Shown piece after piece: positions 17,568 to 27,257 of a DNA stretch of 64,000 nt. The DNA is taken from positions 620,001-684,000 of the forward strand of contig FQLW01000006.1 of assembly GCA_900120415.1 (NCBI GenBank), given 5' to 3'. Each line of letters starts with the position of its first letter. The first letter of the stretch is position 1. The translations under genes and the position numbers were made by a program. The DNA is from Urmitella timonensis. GTDB lineage: Bacteria; Actinomycetota; Actinomycetes; Actinomycetales; Actinomycetaceae. The notes beneath the pieces are model-generated. The model saw nothing but the letters and a program-made list of their open reading frames with translations. It searched no databases and was not told where the DNA came from.

Positions 17568-18728
17568 TTATTGCCAAAACCTATCGGAATCAGCAGCAGG
17601 GAAATAGTCAGAGTTCAGTGCATGTACCCTTATTTGATCCAAAACACCATCTAGGGCGTAACGAATTCCCCCAAGAGCTACAGCCCGCCTCCCTAAAGTG
17701 GATACCACAATTGAGGGAGGGAATGGACAAAGTTTTCTGATGGTCTGCTCCATTTTTGGCAAAAATAGATTCGCATAGTCACAAAATTGTCCCCCAAGTA
17801 CCACACACTCGGGGTCAATAACCGCAATCATACTGGCAGTTCCCAGCCCCAATATCTCACCGAATCTCGCTGCGCCGGCAATCGCCAGTTTATTACCTTC
17901 TCGCGCCTGCCTAAACATACTTTCTCGATCGGGGGGCTGGTTAGGACTATAGATACTTTTTGCGAAACTTTCCGCTTCTAGCTCCCTCCATCTCAGTTGT
18001 GGAATTTCTCCAATTAGACCTGCGGCTCCCCGACTCCCCGCTCGCACCCTTCCGTCAAGAACACTGGCCGCACCAGTGCGAATTCCCGCTAAGATGAAGA
18101 CAACGTCGTTATGTTTGGAGGCTGCACCAACCCAGGATTCCCCTCTAGCCCCCAGGGCGCAGTCTCCAACAGTAGTCACTTTAACCCCAAGCTCCTCAGA
18201 AACCACCTGATCAAGTTGCAGTCCCTGCCAGCCCGGCATACCTTTACCCCCAAAATATGCAACCTTTCCCTGATACTGAACCCCGGGGCTTCCGGTCACA
18301 CAGACCCAGGTTTTGCCACAATTGGTCTCTTCCAAAGTTTTTTTACTAACAGTTAAGGCAGCTTCTATACGCATTTTTGTAGGTGTATTCTCAGCTAAAT
18401 CGTCAGTATTTTCAGCGAGAATATTCCCGCTTAAATCTGCTGTGAGCGCACTGACGTGATGAGCTCCGATATCTAAGGAAAGGACATGCCCAGCCTGAGA
18501 AGAGAGTTTGTAGTAGGCAGCCGGTCTGCCCATTGCGATTACCCCTTCGGGGGTGGGCACATTCTCAACCCAGCCAAGTTTAACCAGGTCAGCCACAATT
18601 GATTCAGCCGCCGGGCGAGTTACCCCAATTTGTTTTGCAACATTGGCAACAGTATCCGAGCAGCCTGTCAGGTAACGTAATGCAGCTTCCATATTGGTGC
18701 GCCGCTGAATTCTTCGCTGAGCATTCAC
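17568..18728 (-). CDS. ROK-family transcriptional regulator of the alpha-galactoside operon
   Basis: 386 residues from GTG at 18728 (GGGGG nine bases upstream; the frame is open further to 18800 but would overlap the divergent promoter). The N-terminal winged helix-turn-helix (DTVANVAKQIGVTRPAAESIVADLVKLGW) is followed by a ROK sugar-binding domain with SLDIGAHHVSALTADLSG and GLIGEIPQL. The zinc-binding CxCGxxGC motif and the His of the usual GEIGH are absent, so glucokinase activity is unlikely. It is divergent from the transport operon, 96 bases apart, and I infer that it represses that operon until a galactoside is bound. Confidence 0.87.
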   Translation of the reverse strand: MNAQRRIQRRTNMEAALRYLTGCSDTVANVAKQIGVTRPAAESIVADLVKLGWVENVPTPEGVIAMGRPAAYYKLSSQAGHVLSLDIGAHHVSALTADLSGNILAENTDDLAENTPTKMRIEAALTVSKKTLEETNCGKTWVCVTGSPGVQYQGKVAYFGGKGMPGWQGLQLDQVVSEELGVKVTTVGDCALGARGESWVGAASKHNDVVFILAGIRTGAASVLDGRVRAGSRGAAGLIGEIPQLRWRELEAESFAKSIYSPNQPPDRESMFRQAREGNKLAIAGAARFGEILGLGTASMIAVIDPECVVLGGQFCDYANLFLPKMEQTIRKLCPFPPSIVVSTLGRRAVALGGIRYALDGVLDQIRVHALNSDYFPAADSDRFWQ

Positions 18729-18757
18729 ACTGGTAAACCCCCATTTACTGAAAATGC

Positions 18758-18786
18758 TTGACTTACTAAAGAAACTAACGTAATAA
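18758..18786 (+). promoter_or_regulatory. Promoter with overlapping operator for the alpha-galactoside operon
   Basis: TTGACT (18758-18763) and TAATAA (18781-18786) are 17 bases apart, 38 bases before the permease start. The spacer holds TTACTAAAGAAACTAA (18763-18778), an imperfect palindrome resembling ROK-family operators. A second TCTTACTA copy at 18803-18810 lies downstream. Binding of the divergent ROK protein here would block RNA polymerase. Confidence 0.55.
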
Positions 18787-18824
18787 TTGCTGTGACGCAA
18801 GTCTTACTAGCTGAGGAGTCGAAG

Positions 18825-19799
18825 ATGACTGCTATCGGATTTATAAATAGTGAGGACGCTGCTGAGACCAGCACGTCTGAAACTAAAATGACTAATACTC
18901 TAGACTTTTCAGGTAGGAAGCCTAGCAAGTTAAAGCTAGCAGAGAAGCGAGCCGGATACCTTTTCATAGCCCCTGCCGTAATCGGATTCCTAGTATTTTA
19001 TCTGGTTCCCATGATACGAGGTCTAGCTATAAGTTTTACAGATTGGGATTTAATTTCTCCTGCGAAGTTCGTAGGGTTTGCAAACTATCAAAAGCTACTG
19101 ACCGACCATCATTTCGTTCATGCACTTTTAGTGACCGTCATCTACGTTCTCGTCAATATCACCACCCAAACCATAGCTGGTTTAGGAATAGCCGTGCTAA
19201 TGCAACGTATCAGCAAATCCAGCTTAGTACGTTCGCTCTTACTTATTCCCTGGCTAGTACCAAACGTCACTATTGCGGTAATCACCTTATTTTTACTAGA
19301 TCCTAATGTTGGTCTCGTGAACCATTTATTAACTATGATTCATAGCGAACCCATCGCTTTTTATGGCAATCCTGATATTGCTATCTTTACGGTTGCACTC
19401 GTGAACTCCTGGCGAAACATGGGGTACACAGCACTACTAATTTTCGCGGGAATGCAAATAGTTCCAAAAATGATTTACGACGCCGCGCAAATAGATGGAG
19501 CTAGCACCACTAGAAGCTTCTTCTCTATAACTTTGCCACTGATACGCCCCATCCTAGTGATGGTGATAGTGGTTTCTATGATTGGCTCATTCCAGATTTT
19601 TGACACTGTAGCCGTAGCGACCAAGGGTGGACCACTGGATTCGACTCGGGTTATCTACTTTTATATCTACGAGAAAGCCTTTCAACAAGGACAAATGGGA
19701 TATGCAGCCGCAATGGCCGTCGTCTTACTAATCATCATTTTAGTTATGACTCTCGTCCAATTGCGCCTAACGAAAGCTAGCGAATCGGACTTGGGATAA
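18825..19799 (+). CDS. Sugar ABC transporter permease (MsmF/UgpA type)
   Basis: 324 residues from ATG at 18825, which has GAGGAG six bases upstream; the frame extends to a GTG at 18792 but without such a site. Six membrane segments begin with YLFIAPAVIGFLVFYLVPMI. The EAA coupling loop IYDAAQIDGASTTRSFFSITLPLI lies near residue 223. This is the MalF/UgpA-type partner of a carbohydrate importer (CUT1 family). The first 50 residues are a hydrophilic cytoplasmic extension. First gene of the operon; codon use is AT-richer than in the ribosomal neighbours. Confidence 0.93.
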   Translation: MTAIGFINSEDAAETSTSETKMTNTLDFSGRKPSKLKLAEKRAGYLFIAPAVIGFLVFYLVPMIRGLAISFTDWDLISPAKFVGFANYQKLLTDHHFVHALLVTVIYVLVNITTQTIAGLGIAVLMQRISKSSLVRSLLLIPWLVPNVTIAVITLFLLDPNVGLVNHLLTMIHSEPIAFYGNPDIAIFTVALVNSWRNMGYTALLIFAGMQIVPKMIYDAAQIDGASTTRSFFSITLPLIRPILVMVIVVSMIGSFQIFDTVAVATKGGPLDSTRVIYFYIYEKAFQQGQMGYAAAMAVVLLIIILVMTLVQLRLTKASESDLG

Positions 19800-19815
19800 C
19801 TTGAGGGGAAAAACA

Positions 19816-20712
19816 ATGGAAAATAGAAATTTATTACGCAAGCTGAGCACAGAAAAGATACTCGGATGGACTACCTTAATACTTATTTTGATAGTCACCC
19901 TGCTCCCCTTCGTATGGGCAATCCGCACAGCTCTAACTCCAAACTCCCAGATTTTCAACGGCGATTATTCTTTGATCCCGACCGATGCCAGCTGGATAAA
20001 TTTCAAGCGGGTACTCGGATTTGCAACCACGGAAGAAGATTTAGCGGCAGGAGGATCTGGAGCAAAGATATATTTCTGGCTCTACCTGCGCAATTCCCTG
20101 ATATTCACCATAATACTGGTGCTTGGACAAATACTTACTTCCACCATGGCCGCATATGCTTTTGCACGTTTACATTTCCCTGGAAGAGATAAAATCTTCG
20201 CAATCCTACTCACAGGAATGATGATTCCTCCGATTTTCATCGTGCTACCGAACTTTGTATTAATAAAAAATCTGGGACTTCTAAACACTTTCACCGGCCT
20301 GCTAGCACCCTATGTTCTAGTTTCACCTTTCGCCATTTTCTTTTTGCGACAATTCTTTCTATCGATTCCTCGAGAGATAGAAGAAGCTGCCCTTCTGGAT
20401 GGGGCGAACCGATGGACGATATTTAGCAAGGTAGTTGTCCCTATCTGCAAATCACCCATCACTACAATTGCAATTATTCAGGCAGTTTTTGCGTGGAATG
20501 AATACTTATGGCCACAACTGGTGGGTAAAGAACACGCCGTTCGACTGCTCAATGTCGCTCTGGCTACCTTTCAACAAGCTTCCCCCTCTACTAAACCAGA
20601 CTGGGCGGGTCTCATGGCAGCTGCAACCTTGCAGACAATCCCTATGTTGATCTTACTTTTAGTAGTCGGGAAGAAACTAGTTAATTCAATCGGTCTTACT
20701 TCGGCGAAGTAG
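19816..20712 (+). CDS. Sugar ABC transporter permease (MsmG/UgpE type)
   Basis: 298 residues from ATG at 19816 with GAGGGG upstream; an in-frame TTG at 19801 is less likely. Six membrane segments; the EAA loop IPREIEEAALLDGANRWTIFSKVVVP lies near residue 191 and a FAWNEYLWPQLV signature follows, typical of the MalG/UgpE partner of CUT1 importers. It starts 17 bases after the first permease and pairs with it. Confidence 0.93.
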   Translation: MENRNLLRKLSTEKILGWTTLILILIVTLLPFVWAIRTALTPNSQIFNGDYSLIPTDASWINFKRVLGFATTEEDLAAGGSGAKIYFWLYLRNSLIFTIILVLGQILTSTMAAYAFARLHFPGRDKIFAILLTGMMIPPIFIVLPNFVLIKNLGLLNTFTGLLAPYVLVSPFAIFFLRQFFLSIPREIEEAALLDGANRWTIFSKVVVPICKSPITTIAIIQAVFAWNEYLWPQLVGKEHAVRLLNVALATFQQASPSTKPDWAGLMAAATLQTIPMLILLLVVGKKLVNSIGLTSAK

Positions 20713-20734
20713 AGCCGTCCCTAAGGAGAATGAA

Positions 20735-22084
20735 ATGGAAAAAACAATCGCATTGACCTGCGGTGTAGCTATATTTGCCGCAGCAGGTCTAGCGGGCTGT
20801 GCCCCACAGGAAACAAAGGGAAGCGATACAGATAACAGTAAGGTCACCTACAGTTTGTGGGACCCCAACCAGAAACCAGCTTACGAGGCATGTGCTGCCG
20901 AGTTTAAAAAGAAAAGTGGGATTAGCGTCGACATTCAGCAAACCGGGTGGGACGATTACTGGAAGAATTTGACTGTCCAATTATCTTCAGGAGAGGCTCC
21001 GGACGTCATTACCAATCACGTAGCTCAATACCCTGAACTAGCAGCTAAAGGGGTCTTGACCGATCTTAAACCATATATCCAAAAAGATAAGATTGACATG
21101 AGCCAATACACTGGCGATTTGGCATCCCTGTGGAATTACGAAGATAAAACTTTTGGGATTCCACAAGACTGGGACACTATAGCTCTCGTCTATAACGTAA
21201 AGGACGTTAAAGACGCCGGAATTGATGAAGCTAGTTTGCAGAAATTAGATTGGAATCCCCAAGATGGCGGTAGTTTTGGCAAAGCTATAGCTCACTTGAC
21301 TATAGATAAGAACGGAAAACGCGGGGACGAGGCCGGGTTTGACAAGAACAATGTTGAAACTTACGGCTGGGGACTGGAAACTAATTCTGGAGTAGTTGGT
21401 CAAGGCCCGTGGTCGTGGTTCGCCCTTTCTAATGGTTTCAACTACCTAGATAAAAATCCGTTTGGTCGCCATTACAACCTAGATTCTCCCAAACTCATTG
21501 AAGCCATGAAGTGGTGGCAGCGCCAGATTCAGGCCGGATATGTTACCCCCGTTGAAAAGGCAGGTGACCTTGGTCTAGAACCTATGATGGAACAAAATAA
21601 AGCAGCTATAGTACCTGACGGCTCTTGGAGAATTAATACTTGGTCTCAATCAAAGACTCAAAAGTTCAAGTTCGCTCCTCTTCCCAAAGGACCTATGGGA
21701 CAAAAGACCATAATCAATGGTCTCGCGCCCTCTATAACCAAGAACGCCAAAGATAAGGACAAAGCGTGGCAGTGGGTCAAATTCCTAACATCTACGGAGT
21801 GCCAGAGCATCGTTGCGAAGAAAGCAATAGTTTTCCCCTCAATAACCAGTCAATCAGAGGCAGCAGCTAAAGCTCATGAAGCCAACGGAGTCGATGTCAG
21901 CGCTTTCTTGAATATCACCAAAGACCCCAAGAATCTGGTCTACTATCCGATCACTTTTAAGGCCGAAGAAATTAACTCTGAAGCTAACAAAGTTTTTGAA
22001 GGAATTGAACGCGGAAGCGAAGACCCCGCTAAAGCGCTTCCAGAGTTAAACAAGAAAATAAACGAGCTCCTGGCAGAAAAGTAA
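20735..22084 (+). CDS. Sugar-binding lipoprotein of ABC transporter (RafE-like)
   Basis: 449 residues. A signal sequence with lipobox LAGC puts a lipidated cysteine at residue 22. The mature protein has the family 1 extracellular solute-binding pattern (VTYSLWDPNQKPAYEACAAEFKKKSGI, APDVITNH, FGIPQDWDTIALVYN, WQWVKFLTS). The adjacent alpha-galactosidase suggests raffinose- or melibiose-type substrates, which is inference. TAAGGAGAA precedes the ATG. Several tryptophans expected in the sugar pocket are visible. Confidence 0.92.
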   Translation: MEKTIALTCGVAIFAAAGLAGCAPQETKGSDTDNSKVTYSLWDPNQKPAYEACAAEFKKKSGISVDIQQTGWDDYWKNLTVQLSSGEAPDVITNHVAQYPELAAKGVLTDLKPYIQKDKIDMSQYTGDLASLWNYEDKTFGIPQDWDTIALVYNVKDVKDAGIDEASLQKLDWNPQDGGSFGKAIAHLTIDKNGKRGDEAGFDKNNVETYGWGLETNSGVVGQGPWSWFALSNGFNYLDKNPFGRHYNLDSPKLIEAMKWWQRQIQAGYVTPVEKAGDLGLEPMMEQNKAAIVPDGSWRINTWSQSKTQKFKFAPLPKGPMGQKTIINGLAPSITKNAKDKDKAWQWVKFLTSTECQSIVAKKAIVFPSITSQSEAAAKAHEANGVDVSAFLNITKDPKNLVYYPITFKAEEINSEANKVFEGIERGSEDPAKALPELNKKINELLAEK

Positions 22085-22116
22085 TACATAACGCCCCCAC
22101 CACGAGGAACGGGATC

Positions 22117-23742
22117 ATGAAGATAAAATACCAGCACGGAAAGTTTATTTTTCCGGAACAGATTTCTAAATTAGCTGTAAATATCTCTTGCAGACAAGTT
22201 GATGATGAGAGTAATCAACAGCCTCCTACCGGCAGAGGTGCCTCAGTAACCTGCTCGGAAATTCAGGTATCCTATCCTGACCTTAAAAATGGTGAATTTT
22301 ATCGACATGGCTGGAATTCTTGGTCCCCGACCTCGTGGTGGTCGGTTGATAAACCTCCTTACCGGGTTTGGAATAATCCCCCGCGTTCTCTAACAGCCGA
22401 GGATGCGTATTCTGATGACCCCGAAGTCCATCAGTCTTATCTATTAACTGCAATCAAGTTAGATTCGGGAAAAGATTTCATCATGCTTATCGGAGCCTTA
22501 GGAGGAGAATCTGGATATTTTGAAATTGGAGAACATCTATTAACCGCAAGAAAGTTACCAGATAAAACCGGTTATTCTGCGCATAATGCCCCAGCAAACT
22601 GCAATAAAGACAGTGACGTCTCCTGGTGGGTTGGGATTGGTAAAGAACTGAGTGTTTTCAGCGCTTATGCCACTGCCCTTAGAAAATCTATAGATAGCAA
22701 GGCTAAACGAGCAAACCGTTATCCAGGAGGTATTTGGTCATCATGGTATTCCTGGTTTGAAGAAATCAGCGAAGAAACTATTGAAACCGAAATTATTCCT
22801 GCCACACGCAGCGGATATCAGGTACTTGAAATAGATGATGGTTGGGAAAAAGGAATAGGAGATTGGCAACCGAACGCAAAATTTCCCTCCGGCTTAGAAA
22901 CCTTGGCTAATAAGATAAGAAGTCACGACCTTACACCCGGAATCTGGGTTTCACCTTTTATTGCCTCAGGTAACAGTGCAATTGTCCACGAGCACCCCGA
23001 GTATTTCATTCATGATTTTTCCGGAAATTTGGAACCTGCTGGCTATAACTGGGGAGATTTCTATTATGGATTAGACTGCACCCACCCGGGAGCAAAATCT
23101 TGGCTCAAAGAAATCCTTACAACTATTTACGGGTGGGGATTCAGGTATTTCAAACTGGATTTTCTCAACGCCGCCGCAATAGTTGGCCGGCGTTATCAAA
23201 CAGTTTCACGGGAATGCGCCTATCAAGAAGGACTGAAAACAATACGTGAAACACTTCCCAATGCGTATCTAATGGCCTCGGGAGCACTGATTGGGCCGTC
23301 TTTAGGTCTAGTCGATGGAATGAGGGTTGGACCTGATACCGCTCCTTATTGGGATAACACTGAACGTAAACGAGACCCCTCCGGTCCTGCTGTCCGCAAT
23401 GCGGCTTTAAACTCGCTGTCTCGCTATTGGTTAAAGCCCCTTGTAGCGTTAGATCCGGATGTAGCTTTTACTCGCTCACGGGGTTCTCTACTAAGCCCGG
23501 AAGCGAATGAGCTTACACAGAATCTAGCGAGAGTATGCGGTATTTTTAGCTGTTCCGATCCGTACACTTGGCTAATTAATTCCGAAAAGAACCAGGTAAA
23601 AGAGCTTTGTACGGAATTTAAGATTCCGCCCTCAGTTAATCAGATTTCCCGATTCAGCTTTCGTAGTGGAACTAAAGAGGTTGATTTTACCCCGTGGCTA
23701 TACCCGACTGGACGAGTATCAGATCGTATTTTAGCAAAGTAA
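22117..23742 (+). CDS. Alpha-galactosidase, GH36/GH-D family
   Basis: 541-residue intracellular glycosidase without a signal peptide. The (beta/alpha)8 domain contains IWSSWYSWFEE and LEIDDGWEKG, then YFKLDFLNAA near residue 348, whose Asp is the expected nucleophile, and GMRVGPDTAPYW near 406, whose Asp is the expected acid/base. It is shorter than typical 720-residue GH36 enzymes, with a reduced N-terminal beta-sandwich. As the last gene of the operon it would hydrolyse imported alpha-galactosides to galactose plus the remaining sugar. The operon ends 13 bases before the convergent truA. Confidence 0.88.
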   Translation: MKIKYQHGKFIFPEQISKLAVNISCRQVDDESNQQPPTGRGASVTCSEIQVSYPDLKNGEFYRHGWNSWSPTSWWSVDKPPYRVWNNPPRSLTAEDAYSDDPEVHQSYLLTAIKLDSGKDFIMLIGALGGESGYFEIGEHLLTARKLPDKTGYSAHNAPANCNKDSDVSWWVGIGKELSVFSAYATALRKSIDSKAKRANRYPGGIWSSWYSWFEEISEETIETEIIPATRSGYQVLEIDDGWEKGIGDWQPNAKFPSGLETLANKIRSHDLTPGIWVSPFIASGNSAIVHEHPEYFIHDFSGNLEPAGYNWGDFYYGLDCTHPGAKSWLKEILTTIYGWGFRYFKLDFLNAAAIVGRRYQTVSRECAYQEGLKTIRETLPNAYLMASGALIGPSLGLVDGMRVGPDTAPYWDNTERKRDPSGPAVRNAALNSLSRYWLKPLVALDPDVAFTRSRGSLLSPEANELTQNLARVCGIFSCSDPYTWLINSEKNQVKELCTEFKIPPSVNQISRFSFRSGTKEVDFTPWLYPTGRVSDRILAK

Positions 23743-23755
23743 ATACGTCTAGCCT

Positions 23756-24634
23756 CTAGCTGGAATCTTCAGGGTAGTTCGTCAAGGTGCGCACTACTTT
23801 TGCTTTTGCGGCTTGGGAGGCGTATTCGTCCTCCGGAGGGTAGGTAACCTCCCACAGGGTTAAGCCCCGTCCATCGGCAAGCGGAACCCGCTGGTCACGC
23901 ACACCGGCAGCCAGCAGCTCCCCTATCCAGTCAGGGGAATATTTCCCTCGCCCTATCTCCATTAACGCCCCCATCATGAAACGTACTTGCGAATGACAAA
24001 ACGCATCCGCACAAATCATGGCCTGCACGATTCCCGGTTGGGGTCGGGAAACAGTAAACGAATGGAGGGTACGTATGGTGGTCGCGCCCTCCCGCGGCTT
24101 CGCGAAAGGCAGAAAATCATGCTCGCCACATAACGCCTGCGCTGCCACCTGCATTTTTTCGGCATTTAACGGAGAGGACGTGCGGGTAGTATCTAAGTGG
24201 CAAGGATTTACCGCGCGGGCATCATCACAAATCAGATAGCGATAAGTGCGCGAAAGCGCAGAAAATCGAGCATCAAAATCATCCGACACGACCCTAACTT
24301 GCTTAATGACGAGCGCCCCATCGAGACCGCGTCCCGCCAATCCCTCTAGCCGGGCACGTAGCCGCTGCCCACGAGCCTCATCGTCCTCCGCACGTCCTTT
24401 GGATAAAGAGAGCCAAAACTGGCGCGGCACCTCTACATGCGCAACCTGACCTCGGGCATGAACCCCGGCATCGGTACGTCCCGCCACCGTCAGCTGCACC
24501 AGCTGGCGAGTAATTAAAGTCAAGGCATCCTCTAGGCAACCCTGCACCGTCAGCAAACCCGGTTGGCGTGCCCAACCGTGGAAAGGCGCGCCCCGATAGG
24601 CTAAGTCAATACGTAAACGAACCATTTGAGACAT
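23756..24634 (-). CDS. truA: tRNA pseudouridine(38-40) synthase
   Basis: Makes pseudouridine at positions 38-40 of the anticodon stem. The catalytic Asp lies in AGRTDAGVHARGQVAH near residue 55; the N-terminal DLAYRGAPFHGWARQPG and later SQVRFMMGALMEIGRG match TruA. I chose the ATG at 24634 that overlaps the ppgK stop (TAATG); two other ATGs are nearby. The enzyme carries a roughly 20-residue charged insertion near residues 75-100. It usually follows rplQ in actinobacteria; here a glucokinase-like gene intervenes. Confidence 0.94.
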   Translation of the reverse strand: MSQMVRLRIDLAYRGAPFHGWARQPGLLTVQGCLEDALTLITRQLVQLTVAGRTDAGVHARGQVAHVEVPRQFWLSLSKGRAEDDEARGQRLRARLEGLAGRGLDGALVIKQVRVVSDDFDARFSALSRTYRYLICDDARAVNPCHLDTTRTSSPLNAEKMQVAAQALCGEHDFLPFAKPREGATTIRTLHSFTVSRPQPGIVQAMICADAFCHSQVRFMMGALMEIGRGKYSPDWIGELLAAGVRDQRVPLADGRGLTLWEVTYPPEDEYASQAAKAKVVRTLTNYPEDSS

Positions 24635-25404
24635 TAAGTCATTAACTCCCATGCGCGAACCCCGCCGCGAACCCCGGCATCATTAGGCACTATTACCACT
24701 TCGTCACCCAAAGTTTTCCTGACCGATTCGGTGATGTGCGCAGAGTTACCTCCCCCTAAATAGAGACGATCCCACATGATGGCTTCGCGTAGTACCCCTA
24801 CCACGCGGCGAACTCGCCGTGACCAGTGCGCATCTCCCATACGAATCCGTTCCGGCTCACCCACATAGTCATCAAATAGCAGCCCCCAACGAGCAACCAT
24901 ATGAGAAAGCTCCATATGTGGAGCCAGGCGACCACCGTCCCAAATCGAGTTACCTAGACCAGTGCCTAAAGTAATTATCATTTCCATACAAGTACCAGAA
25001 ATAACCCCAGCACCAGCAACTTCCGCATCATTTAACACTAAAGACGGCAGACCGATTTGTTCTTCTAAAGCTGAAGCTAAATCAAAGTTTTGCCAGGCTG
25101 TAACCATTTGCGGAATCACCCGGGTACGCGGTCCGGAACGGCAAACATAGTGCGGAGTAGAAATCACCACCCCATGACGAATCATACCGGGCATTCCCAC
25201 AGTGATGCGATCCGGAGTGGCTTTTAGGTCGGTGCGAAACTTTTGGATAATCTCAATCAAAAGCTCCGGAGGAAGCGGATAAGGGGTTGGAACTCGCAAA
25301 GAGGGAGCGACCATTGTACCTCGGTGGTCAAGGACTGAGGCTTTGATTCCCCCACCTCCGCAATCAACCGACAAGGTAAAAGGCCTTCTCATCTGTATTC
25401 CCAT
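24634..25404 (-). CDS. ppgK: ROK-family sugar kinase, polyphosphate-glucokinase-like
   Basis: About 256 residues. The phosphate-1 loop LSVDCGGGGIKASVLD near residue 12, the LNDAEVAGAG segment with the catalytic Asp near 132, and the adenosine/phosphate-2 loop ITLGTGLGNSIW near 152 place it with actinobacterial PpgK, which phosphorylates glucose with polyphosphate or ATP. The first loop has GGGG where most PpgK have GGTG, and the usual GEIGH is replaced by MELSHM, so activity is not certain. The start (ATG 25404 or 25392) is uncertain. Its stop overlaps the truA start. Confidence 0.75.
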   Translation of the reverse strand: MGIQMRRPFTLSVDCGGGGIKASVLDHRGTMVAPSLRVPTPYPLPPELLIEIIQKFRTDLKATPDRITVGMPGMIRHGVVISTPHYVCRSGPRTRVIPQMVTAWQNFDLASALEEQIGLPSLVLNDAEVAGAGVISGTCMEMIITLGTGLGNSIWDGGRLAPHMELSHMVARWGLLFDDYVGEPERIRMGDAHWSRRVRRVVGVLREAIMWDRLYLGGGNSAHITESVRKTLGDEVVIVPNDAGVRGGVRAWELMT

Positions 25405-25542
25405 ATTCAAAGCCTATCTGTAGTTTTGGGTAATAGCCCTCGTTTTGGATCAGCCATAATCCAGAATCCGTATCCTAATCGTTCCCCGCCCATTGGGCTC
25501 GATAAACCAAGAACCCATATATAACGGGTTAATAAAAACATA

Positions 25543-25578
25543 CGGGCAGTTAGCGGGTTTATTCCCGCTAACTGCCCG
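25543..25578 (-). terminator. Terminator of the rpoA-rplQ transcription unit
   Basis: Perfect 15-bp inverted repeat (25543-25557 with 25564-25578) and a 6-base loop, 52 bases after the rplQ stop, followed on the minus strand by a T-rich stretch (TATGTTTTTATT). It separates the ribosomal genes from ppgK-truA. Confidence 0.9.
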
Positions 25579-25629
25579 CAGCAAGTACCTATCACCTAGC
25601 AGACAATTTTGGCTGTTATAGGGTGTGCA

Positions 25630-26202
25630 CTATTTATCTTCAGACTCTTCAGTTTCCTCAGAGGTAGCGCTCTTATCGGCTTCGTTAGCTTCTGTAGATT
25701 CTTCAGCTGAAGTAGCTTCGGCAGCAGACTCTACCTCTGCTTCCTCAACTTTTTCCTCGTCCTTATTCACTTTGTCAGCATCTTTTTTAACCGACTGAAC
25801 TTTCGCTTTGGCTTCTACCTTTTCAGTCACCAAGGAAATCTCCGCCATAGGAGCGTTATCTCCCCGGCGAGCAGGTAGCTTCACAATCCGGGTGTATCCA
25901 CCTTGACGGTTGGGATCTAAATCGGGAACTACCTCATCAAATAGGGTGTAAACTGCGTCAAAACCCCGGGTATATTTATCAACCTGAGTACCCAGTTTAC
26001 GAGCAACCATGCGGCGATTGTGAATATCGCCTTTCTTTGCCTTGGTAATCAGTTTTTCAATATAGGGCTGCAGGCGGCGGGCTTTAGCCTGGGTGGTGCG
26101 AATCGAACGGTGCTCAATCAGAGATTTAGCCAGATTCGCCAGAATTTTACGCTCATGCGCAGGACCGGCTCCTAAACGCGGACCTTTAGATGGCTTAGGC
26201 AT
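25630..26202 (-). CDS. rplQ: 50S ribosomal protein L17
   Basis: 190 residues. The L17 core (residues 1-125) has [21 protein letters not shown] and [11 protein letters not shown]. The remaining 65 residues are a highly acidic, low-complexity tail of E, A, S, D and K that E. coli L17 lacks; such tails are common in actinobacteria. Last gene of the alpha operon. Confidence 0.97.
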   Translation of the reverse strand: MPKPSKGPRLGAGPAHERKILANLAKSLIEHRSIRTTQAKARRLQPYIEKLITKAKKGDIHNRRMVARKLGTQVDKYTRGFDAVYTLFDEVVPDLDPNRQGGYTRIVKLPARRGDNAPMAEISLVTEKVEAKAKVQSVKKDADKVNKDEEKVEEAEVESAAEATSAEESTEANEADKSATSEETEESEDK

Positions 26203-26255
26203 TTTTATTCCTTTTCTTTTCTAAAAACTATTTCTATCAGCCGAGAAAACCCGAC

Positions 26256-27257
26256 TTAGTCATCAGAGAACTGCAGAGAACTGGGGGTGGCGAGGTCTTC
26301 AAGACTAACCGAAGTTGGTAGCGGAGAGTCTTTAAGAGCCATACCCATTTCGGCAAGTTTCTCTTTGATTTCCTCAATTGACTTCGCACCGAAGTTGCGG
26401 ATATCCAAGAGATCAGCTTCTGAACGGGCGACGAGTTCGCCAACAGTGTTGATTCCTTCCCGCGTCAAAGCGTTATAGGAACGAGACTGTAAGCCCAGGT
26501 CATCAATAGACAGTGCTAAATCTTGAGCCAGAACCTGATCGGTTTGCGGAGCGCCAAGCTCAATGCCTTCAGCTTCGATATTCAGTTCCTGACATAGACC
26601 AAACAGCTCTACCAGGGTCTTACCTGCCGAAGCCAAAGCGTCACGCGGAGCAAGCCCCGGTTTAGTTTCCACATCAACAATCAGGCGATCAAAGTCGGTA
26701 CGCTGCTCTACACGAGTAGCCTCTACCTTGTAGCGAACTTTAACCACCGGGGAGTAGATGGAATCAATCGGAATTCGAGAAATCTCGTGCCCCTCAGACT
26801 TGTTCTGATCAGCAGAAACATAGCCACGCCCTCGTTCTACTGTCAGCTCAATTTCTAGCTTTCCGGACTCGTTCAAAGTCGCCAAATACAAATCCGGGTT
26901 GTGAATCTCTACTCCGGCAGGAGGGGTGATATCGCCCGCGGTAACCTTTCCGGCACCAGCCTTACGTAGATACATCACCACCGGTTCGTCATTTTCTGAA
27001 GAAAGCACAATCTGCTTGATGTTCAGAATAATCTCGGAAACGTCCTCCATTACTCCCGGAATGGTGCGGAACTCATGCGGCACCCCCTCAATACGAATAG
27101 AGGTGACCGCCGCTCCCGGAATAGAGGAAAGCAGGGTACGCCGCAAACTGTTTCCCAGAGTATGCCCGAAACCAGGCTCTAGGGGTTCAAGGGTGAAGCG
27201 GGAGCGCTGATCGCTTACAACTTCTTCCGATAGCACGGGTCGCTGTGAAATAAGCAA
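26256..27257 (-). CDS. rpoA: RNA polymerase alpha subunit
   Basis: 333 residues: N-terminal dimerisation domain ([34 protein letters not shown]) and C-terminal domain with [22 protein letters not shown] and [19 protein letters not shown], which contacts DNA upstream elements and activators. The start codon is TTG at 27257, with AAGGA seven bases upstream. rpsD, which lies between rpsK and rpoA in many bacteria, is absent here. Confidence 0.97.
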   Translation of the reverse strand: MLISQRPVLSEEVVSDQRSRFTLEPLEPGFGHTLGNSLRRTLLSSIPGAAVTSIRIEGVPHEFRTIPGVMEDVSEIILNIKQIVLSSENDEPVVMYLRKAGAGKVTAGDITPPAGVEIHNPDLYLATLNESGKLEIELTVERGRGYVSADQNKSEGHEISRIPIDSIYSPVVKVRYKVEATRVEQRTDFDRLIVDVETKPGLAPRDALASAGKTLVELFGLCQELNIEAEGIELGAPQTDQVLAQDLALSIDDLGLQSRSYNALTREGINTVGELVARSEADLLDIRNFGAKSIEEIKEKLAEMGMALKDSPLPTSVSLEDLATPSSLQFSDD

